A stretch of 64,000 nucleotides of DNA, taken from contig CAYRNY010000005.1 of the NCBI GenBank assembly GCA_964425755.1, forward strand, positions 1 to 64,000, given 5' to 3'. Position numbers and translations under genes: made by a program. This document shows positions 52,317 to 59,000 of the stretch, piece after piece. This stretch comes from CAYRNY01 sp964425755 (GTDB lineage Bacteria; Chloroflexota; Anaerolineae; Aggregatilineales; Aggregatilineaceae). Numbering within the stretch: position 1 is the first letter of the stretch; each line of letters begins with the position of its first letter. The notes below the pieces were generated by a model. That model saw only the letters and a list, made by a program, of their open reading frames with translations. It was not told where the DNA came from and did no database searches.

Positions 52317-54275
52317 ATGATGACCGTGAGAGCAGTAGACGCACGTTATCCGCGCACAGCGGGACGAACCGAACCGGCGATCCGCGTGTCGGTCACGCTG
52401 GAGATGCTGCTGTACGTGGCGCTGGCGCTGCTGGCGTTGGTGCTGCGGCTGGCCGCGCTGGATGCCGCGCCGCTGGACGATGCCGAAGCACGGCAGGCGC
52501 TGGGCGCGTTGCGCACCGTGAGCGGCAGCACCCCCGGCGAAACGATCGACGCCAACAGCCCGATCACGTTCGTGCTGCAGGCTGTCATTTTTGCGCTGGA
52601 ACCCGGCGGCAGCACGACGGGCGCGCGGCTGCCGGTGGCGCTGGGCGGCGTGCTGCTGGTGCTGGCCCCGGCGCTGTGGCGGCGTTACCTCAACCCGCTG
52701 CCCGCGTTGATCGTCGCGGGGCTGCTGGCGCTCTCACCGACCGCGCTGCTGGCGTCGCGCACGGGCAGCCCGGCGATCTGGTCGCTGCTGCTGGCGCTCG
52801 TGCTGCCCTGGCTGGCGTTGCGCTACGTCGAGGCGCGCGAGTCGCGTTACGCGGTGATGGCGACGGCGGCGGCTGCGGCGCTGGTGCTGCTGGCCGAACC
52901 GGCGGGCTTCTTGACGCTGCTGGCGCTCGGGTTCGGCGTGCTGTTCGCAGTGCTGACGGACGTGGACGACAGCACCGATTCGGCGGCGGCGATCCGCGCG
53001 GTGCTGCGCGGCTGGCCCTGGCGCGACGGGCTGATCGCCGGGGCGGTGCTGGTGTTGGTGGTGGGCACGCTGGCCTGCTGGCTCCCGTCGGGGCTGGGCG
53101 CGATCGGCGCTGTGCTGCATGACGGGCTGCGCGGATTCGTGACGCGCGGCATTGGCGTGCCGGTGGCGTTTCCGCTGCTGGTGGCGCTGCGATACGAGAT
53201 CGCGCTGGTGCTGTTTGGCGCGGTCGCGGCATACGGCGCGCTCCGCGACGGCGGCTTCTTCGAGCGCGCGCTGGTCGGCTGGCTGCTGGCGGGATTGGTG
53301 TGGGCGGTGGGTTACGCGGGCGCGACGGCGGCCCACGCGCTGTGGCTCACGCTGCCCTTGGTGGTGCTGGTCGCGCTGGCGGTGACGAACTGGATCACCG
53401 AACGGGCCGGCGTGGTGTGGCACGTGCCCGGATGGGCGATCCCGGTCCACGCGGTGATGACGTGCGCGCTGTGGTTCGCGGTCGGGTTGAGCGTGGTGCT
53501 GCTCGGCAAGCGCCTGCTGGTCGACCTGCCCGGCGGCGTGACCGAGTTCAGCACGTTGATCCGGGCGCTGGCGGACGGGGTGTACAACCGCAACCCGTCC
53601 AATCCACAGACGGTTTACGTGCAAGACCAGCCGGTGTGGGATTACGTGCTGGGCTATATTCAACTGCGCGTGCTGATCACTGTGCTGGTGACGCTGCTTA
53701 ACGCGGTGCTGTTTTTCCTGGCCGGCAGTCTGTGGGGCGCGCGGAGTGCGTGGCGCGGGTTTGCGTTGGGCACGCTGGCGTTTGGGTTGCTGTTCGGCTT
53801 CAGCCTGGGCGGGCGCGCGGCGTTTGGCACGCCCGGCGACCCGCGCGAGTTCTGGCATCCCGACCCGGTGACGCAAGATTACCACGAACTGCGCGCGACG
53901 CTGCACGAGATGAGCCTGCGCGATACCGGGGAGCCGCACCTGATCGCGGTGATCGCGTGGCTGCCGGATGACGGCGCGGCGGCGTGGGCGCTGCGCGATT
54001 TCCCGAACGCGCAGTTTGTGGACGGAGTCGGGCCGGAGGTCGCCAGCGCGGCGGTGATCACGCCGGACGCGTTCCCCCGGCCCACGTTGGGCGCGGACTA
54101 CGTGGGCAAAGAATTGGTCACACGACGCGGTTGGGATACGGCGTTCCTGTCGTGGCGCGACGCGATCCTGTGGTACTACAAGGGCGACTCGGCCATCGAT
54201 CCGGTCCCGACGGAGCGGCTGAGGCTGTGGGTGCGCAAGGACGTGTACGGTGTCGAGCAGGTAACTGAGCAATAA
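52317..54275 (+). CDS. GT-C-like membrane protein with soluble C-terminal domain shared with the TIGR03663 protein
   Basis: A 652-residue polytopic protein. The early acidic motif APLDDAEARQ (near residue 58) takes the place of the GT-C catalytic aspartates, and NSPITFVLQ stands where TIGR03663 proteins have HGP. About twelve helices run to residue 505. The last 145 residues are soluble. Their pattern (a W-containing strand, an FPNAQFVDGV strand, and the P..ERLRLWVRKDV end) matches the C-terminal domain of the 1737-residue protein downstream (P.SDRMYFFVDKDI). So the two are probably related. It follows the 935-residue gene by 47 bases. Activity is unknown. Confidence 0.75.
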   Translation: MMTVRAVDARYPRTAGRTEPAIRVSVTLEMLLYVALALLALVLRLAALDAAPLDDAEARQALGALRTVSGSTPGETIDANSPITFVLQAVIFALEPGGSTTGARLPVALGGVLLVLAPALWRRYLNPLPALIVAGLLALSPTALLASRTGSPAIWSLLLALVLPWLALRYVEARESRYAVMATAAAAALVLLAEPAGFLTLLALGFGVLFAVLTDVDDSTDSAAAIRAVLRGWPWRDGLIAGAVLVLVVGTLACWLPSGLGAIGAVLHDGLRGFVTRGIGVPVAFPLLVALRYEIALVLFGAVAAYGALRDGGFFERALVGWLLAGLVWAVGYAGATAAHALWLTLPLVVLVALAVTNWITERAGVVWHVPGWAIPVHAVMTCALWFAVGLSVVLLGKRLLVDLPGGVTEFSTLIRALADGVYNRNPSNPQTVYVQDQPVWDYVLGYIQLRVLITVLVTLLNAVLFFLAGSLWGARSAWRGFALGTLAFGLLFGFSLGGRAAFGTPGDPREFWHPDPVTQDYHELRATLHEMSLRDTGEPHLIAVIAWLPDDGAAAWALRDFPNAQFVDGVGPEVASAAVITPDAFPRPTLGADYVGKELVTRRGWDTAFLSWRDAILWYYKGDSAIDPVPTERLRLWVRKDVYGVEQVTEQ

Positions 54276-54299
54276 CAGCGGGCGAGGTGTAGAGTCAGT

Positions 54300-54932
54300 A
54301 TGAGTCAGGATAACCAACACCGGTCGGGCGGCACACCACAGGGCAACGATCCGGACTTGCAGGACCTGATCGCGCGTTGCCTGGAAGGCGACCAGGCGGC
54401 GTATGCGACGCTGTACGAGCGTTACGCGCCGGGGCTGTACCGGCTGGCCTATAGTATTCTGCTGGTGGTTCAGGACGCCGAGGACGTGTTGCAAGAGGCG
54501 CTGGTCTACGCGTTTCGCAACCTGCACCGCTACGACCCGGAACGCGGATCGTTCCGCACGTGGCTGTACACGATCACCGTGAGCCGTTGCCGCAACGCCC
54601 GGCGGCGTAAGTGGCTGCCGACGGTCGCGCTGCCGAAGCTGCTCAGCATCGGGATCGAGCCGCCCGCGCCGGAAGACCAGTCGCCGGAAGTGCTGGCCGC
54701 GTGGGACGACGTGCGCGACTCGTTGGCGCAGGCGCTGACGACGCTTTCGCCCCGCCTGCGCGAAGCGGTGGCGCTGCGTTACGGGCAGGGTTTGACGTAC
54801 CGCGAGATGGCGGCGATTATTGGCATCCCGCAGAAGACCGCCGAGAGCCGCGTCCGGCTGGCGCACGAGCAGTTACGCAAAGCGATGAGCGCTGCTGACC
54901 GCGCGACACTAGAGGAACTGTGGAACATATAG
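54300..54932 (+). CDS. ECF-type RNA polymerase sigma factor
   Basis: A 210-residue sigma-70-family factor with region 2 (about 35-100; AYATLYERYAPGLYRLAYSIL, then DAEDVLQEAL and RGSFRTWLYTI) and region 4 (about 145-195; LREAVALRYGQGLTYREMAAI and KTAESRVRLA). There is no region 3, as in ECF factors. It starts 24 bases after the membrane gene at 52317 and precedes a zinc-finger anti-sigma gene by 81 bases. ECF factors with such partners respond to envelope events. Its location in the glycoconjugate locus suggests that it governs these genes, but its target promoters are not identified here. Confidence 0.93.
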   Translation: MSQDNQHRSGGTPQGNDPDLQDLIARCLEGDQAAYATLYERYAPGLYRLAYSILLVVQDAEDVLQEALVYAFRNLHRYDPERGSFRTWLYTITVSRCRNARRRKWLPTVALPKLLSIGIEPPAPEDQSPEVLAAWDDVRDSLAQALTTLSPRLREAVALRYGQGLTYREMAAIIGIPQKTAESRVRLAHEQLRKAMSAADRATLEELWNI

Positions 54933-55013
54933 GGGCACACGGTCCCGTTACGACGGACTTACGGCCTGCCGGAGAGCGCATATATGGAGTGTTACAGGTA
55001 GAGGTGGGCGACG

Positions 55014-55571
55014 ATGTTTGAGCGGCATGTAACCCATTTGCTGACCCGTTACGTCAACGGGACGCTACGACCGAAGCAGCGTGCGCGGGTGGTGAACCAC
55101 GTCCGGACGTGTGATGCCTGCCGGGCGGCGCTGGCCCGCGAAGAACGGCTCGCGCGTGATCTGCGGCGCGAATTACCCCACGTCGGGACGCCGCGCCCCG
55201 GCCAGTTGGCGGCGGTGTGGGCGGGCGTGATGCGCGAGATAAACGCGCCGCGCGAACGGCGAGTCGACCGCTCGACGGTGGTTTCCGGGCTGAGCCTGAT
55301 GATCGCGCTGGCGCTGGCGGTGGTGCTGGCGCTGCCGTTGATGGCTGATGACGGCGTGCGCGTGGAAGCTGCGCCGCAGCAGGCCCGCCCGGTCAGCACG
55401 GCGTCCCCGACGCCGGGCGTCACCGAGACGGGCGAGGCGCGGGCCGCTGCTCCGCTCGTTGCGCAGCCGCAGGCGACGATCGCGTTTGTGAGCGCCGCCG
55501 GCATGACGCCGGCCCCGGTGCCGCAGGTGACCGTGTCGCCGGAAGTGGTGCGAGGTGGCGCGCGGTGGTGA
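55014..55571 (+). CDS. Anti-sigma factor with zinc-binding (zf-HC2) domain
   Basis: A 185-residue single-pass membrane protein. The N-terminal anti-sigma domain has the H29-x3-C33-x2-C36 motif. One membrane helix spans about residues 92-112. The exported part is short and Pro/Thr/Ala-rich without a folded domain. Such proteins hold the sigma factor in the membrane until a signal arrives. It lies directly after the ECF gene, the usual pairing. The GNAT gene overlaps its stop. The exported linker may sense wall or surface state or bind a partner; this is inference. Confidence 0.9.
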   Translation: MFERHVTHLLTRYVNGTLRPKQRARVVNHVRTCDACRAALAREERLARDLRRELPHVGTPRPGQLAAVWAGVMREINAPRERRVDRSTVVSGLSLMIALALAVVLALPLMADDGVRVEAAPQQARPVSTASPTPGVTETGEARAAAPLVAQPQATIAFVSAAGMTPAPVPQVTVSPEVVRGGARW

Positions 55572-56017
55572 GCGGCGAGGCGGTTGTCGTCCGGCCCCTG
55601 ACGCCGGATGATATCCCCGTCGCGCGGCAGTTGCTGGCGCAGCTCACCGGGCGCATGTTGAGTGCCGAAGACCTGCAGAACCGCCTGGATTTTGTCGCGA
55701 GCAGCGCGGTGGATTGGTTTTACGCGGGCGAGTGTGACGGGCAGGTGTGCGGCTTGCTTGCCCTGCGACTGCGCGAGCGGCTTGAAGTCGTCGGGCGGTA
55801 TATGGAGGTCTACCTGATCGTGATCGATCGGGCCGTGCGGCGGCAGGGCATCGGGCGCGCGTTGATGGCGTTTGCCGAGCAGCAGGCCAGCGCGCGCCGG
55901 TGCGGCGGCATGTTCCTGGTCAGCGGGTTCTCGCGCCAGGACGAGGCGCACCGCTTTTACGAGCAGTTAGGTTATGTCGCGACCGGGTACCGGTTTGTGA
56001 CGTTGTTGGACTATTGA
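55565..56017 (+). CDS. GNAT-family N-acetyltransferase
   Basis: A 150-residue acetyltransferase of the GNAT fold. The N-terminal strand VVVRPLTPDDIP is typical. The acetyl-CoA motif A reads VIDRAVRRQGIGRALM near residues 91-107, and the final strand with FYEQLGYVATGYRF is near 130. The start is GTG at 55565 or the next GTG at 55568, both overlapping the anti-sigma stop, so the two are co-translated. Substrates could be an amino sugar, an antibiotic or a protein; the context suggests, but does not show, a glycan-linked amino group. Confidence 0.9.
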   Translation: MVSGEAVVVRPLTPDDIPVARQLLAQLTGRMLSAEDLQNRLDFVASSAVDWFYAGECDGQVCGLLALRLRERLEVVGRYMEVYLIVIDRAVRRQGIGRALMAFAEQQASARRCGGMFLVSGFSRQDEAHRFYEQLGYVATGYRFVTLLDY

Positions 56018-56080
56018 CGCCCGCCGTATGATGAGCCGGGCGGGTGATGCGAAACGGATTTGACAGGACCAGGCGAGCCT

Positions 56081-59000
56081 ATGGCAACACGAGAGCAGAT
56101 GATTTCCCCGGACGAAACGCACGAGCGCGCCGTTAACGCGATCTTGACGCGGGCGTATACGCTGAACTGGGAGTTGATCGCGTACACGCTGATCGCGATC
56201 GCGGCGGTGGCCACGCGGTTTATCGATCTGGGCGTGCGCGTGATGAGTCACGACGAGAGCCTGCACACGTATTATTCGTGGCGCTTGTTTGAGTTTGGCG
56301 AGTTCAGCCACACGCCGCTGATGCACGGCCCGTTATTGTTTCACATGGTCGCGCTGTCCTACTACCTGTTCGGGGACAGCGACTTCACGGCGCGGATTTA
56401 CCCGGCCCTTCTGGGTACGCTGGTGGTGCTGTTCCCGGCGCTGTTCCGGCGCTGGATCGGGCGCGTGGGCGCGGTGATCGCGTCGGTGCTGTTGCTGATC
56501 TCACCGCAGACGCTTTACTACACGCGCTATATCCGGCACGACATCCCGCTGATCTTCTTCGCGCTGGTGATGCTCTACGCGATCATGCAGTATCTCGACG
56601 GCGAAAAACCGCGCCGCCCGGTGTGGGTCTGGGTGCTGGCGGGCGCGCTGGTGGGGATGCTGGCCTCGAAGGAAGTCGCGTTCTTCTACATCGCGATTTT
56701 TGGCAGCTTCATGGTGCTGTACTGGGTGCTGCGCATTGTGCAGGACGTGGGCATTGTTACGCGCCCCGTGAGCGCGCCCGGTAGCTGGCACGCGCCGCCG
56801 GTTCAGCGCGCGCTGGGCCACGCGATCCTGTTCGGGCTGGTAGCGGCGCTTGTGGTGCCGTACAGCGGCTTGCTGCGCCAGCTACTCGCGCCGGCGCTGT
56901 GGGTTCCAAGCAGCACGCTGATCATGCTGCCGTTGCTGTTGGTGCTCTGGCTGCCGCTGGCGCTTTCCGGGCTGATCCGGCGCGGGCCCGGCGCGGCGAG
57001 CGCGCTCATGCAGGCGCTCAGCAACGGGCGCTCGGCGCTGTACATCATCACCGCCGGGCTGATCCTGGGCGCGGTGATCGCGCTGCTGGTGATCTGCGTG
57101 ATCGACGTGATCAAGCCGCTGGACGTGTGGCCGGAAACTACGGTTCGCAGCGTGCAGGGTGAGCAGACCGGTGTGAACGCGACCAAGGCGGTCGGGGTCA
57201 AGACAGAATTCGACAGCGCGATGTTCGTGCGCCTGTTGACGTGGGTCGGGCTGCCGGTGCTGTTGTTGCTTTTCGTGGTGTTCCTGACCGCTGTGGCGCG
57301 GTATCCCGGTGATCTGCCGTTGCCCTGGCGCGAGTTGCTGCTGGCGCTGCTGGTGGCGGCGATTGTAGCGGGTGTGCTGGTGATGTTCGAGCGGCGCAGT
57401 TTCGTGAGCGAAACTGCCACGCAGCCGTTCGCTGCCGATCCGACCGCCCCGCACGTGGTCGATGGCGCGGACTACAACAACATGCCGATCGTGGTGGTGT
57501 GGATGCTGGGCGTGCTGCTGACCGGCTTGATCGTCGCCAGCCGCCTGCTGACGCCCTTCTGGACGTTTTTGAACCGCCAGCCGGTGTTTGATGTGCTGAT
57601 CGTGATCGGCACGCTGATCCTGCCGTGGTTGGCCGCGTTCCCGCTGTACTGGGCCGGGTACAACCTGGAAGAATACAACATCAACGTCACCGAGGGACGC
57701 GACACGGTCGAGGCCGCGTTGATCACCATGATCCCGTTCCTGATGGTCTCGGCGGCGGTGGGCCTGTCGTGGAACTGGCGGCGCTGGCTCCCGGCGGGGC
57801 TGGTGTTCCTGGGCCTTTTCGCGTTCTTCTTCACGACGATCTTCAGCAACCAGAACGGCCTGATCACGGGCATGATCGGCTCGCTTGGCTATTGGCTGGA
57901 GCAGCAGGGCGTGCGGCGCGGCAGCCAGCCGCAGTATTACTACATGCTGACTCAGGTCCCGGTGTACGAGTTCCTGCCGCTGCTTGGATCGTTCGGGGCG
58001 GGGATGTTGGGCCTGTTCAAGCTGTGGGACTGGCGGCGCGGGCGCACGCGGGTGCGGCTGGCGGGGTATGTCGTCACGTCGCGGTACGGCGTGCCGGAAG
58101 GCGGCGACGGCGCGGGCGAGGTTGAGCCGGCAGGCTCAGGCGAGGTCGCGCCGGATCACGCGCCCGCTGCAGGCTTGGCGCGCCTGTTTGAACCGTCTAC
58201 CCCGGCGCAGGAATCGGCCCACCGCCACACCGAGCCGGAATGGGTCGGCGCGCTGCCGTTCATGTTGCTCGTGGGCTGGTGGGCGATCGCGATGGCGCTC
58301 GGCCTGACCATCGCGGGCGAGAAAATGCCCTGGCTGACGACGCACATCGCGCTGCCGCTGGCACTGGTATCCGGTTGGTGGCTGGGACGCGTGGTCAGCG
58401 GGCTGGACTGGGCCGCGATCCGGCGCGGGGGCTGGCTGATCCTGCTGGTGTTGATCCCGGCGGGCGTTGTCGCACTGGGGCATACCTGGCTGGGGTTGTG
58501 GGGCACCCATCCCCCGTTCAGCGGGCGCGACGTGGCGTCACTCACCGCGACCGGCAACTGGATCGCGGCGGTGCTGGTGTTGGCCGGTGTGGTGTACCTG
58601 GTCGGGCGTTTTGGGCGGCGGATCGGGCTGGCGCAGTTGGGCCGCATGGCGATCGTTTCTGCCGCGTTGGTGCTGGCGCTGCTCACCGCGCGTACGGCGT
58701 ATCTGGCCGCGTACATCAACTACGACTACGCGACGGAGTTCCTGGTTTACGCGCACTCCGGCCCGGCGGTTAAGACCGTGAAGAACGAGATCGACCGCAT
58801 CGCGGAGCTGACCAACCTGGGCACCGATATGCGCATCGTGTTCGATGACGAGTCGTCGTGGCCCTTCACGTGGTACTTTCGCCACTACGAAAACTATGGT
58901 TTCTTGCGCGGCGAAGCGGGCAGCGTAGACCCCAGTTCGCTGGACGGCGCGCGCGCGGTGGTCGTTGGCAACAAGAAGGTTGGTGATGTGCGGCAAATCC

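Noticed and set aside
52734..54866. Minus-strand open frame of 710 codons opposite the 652-residue membrane gene and the sigma factor
   Set aside because: It crosses two well-supported genes and has shadow composition.
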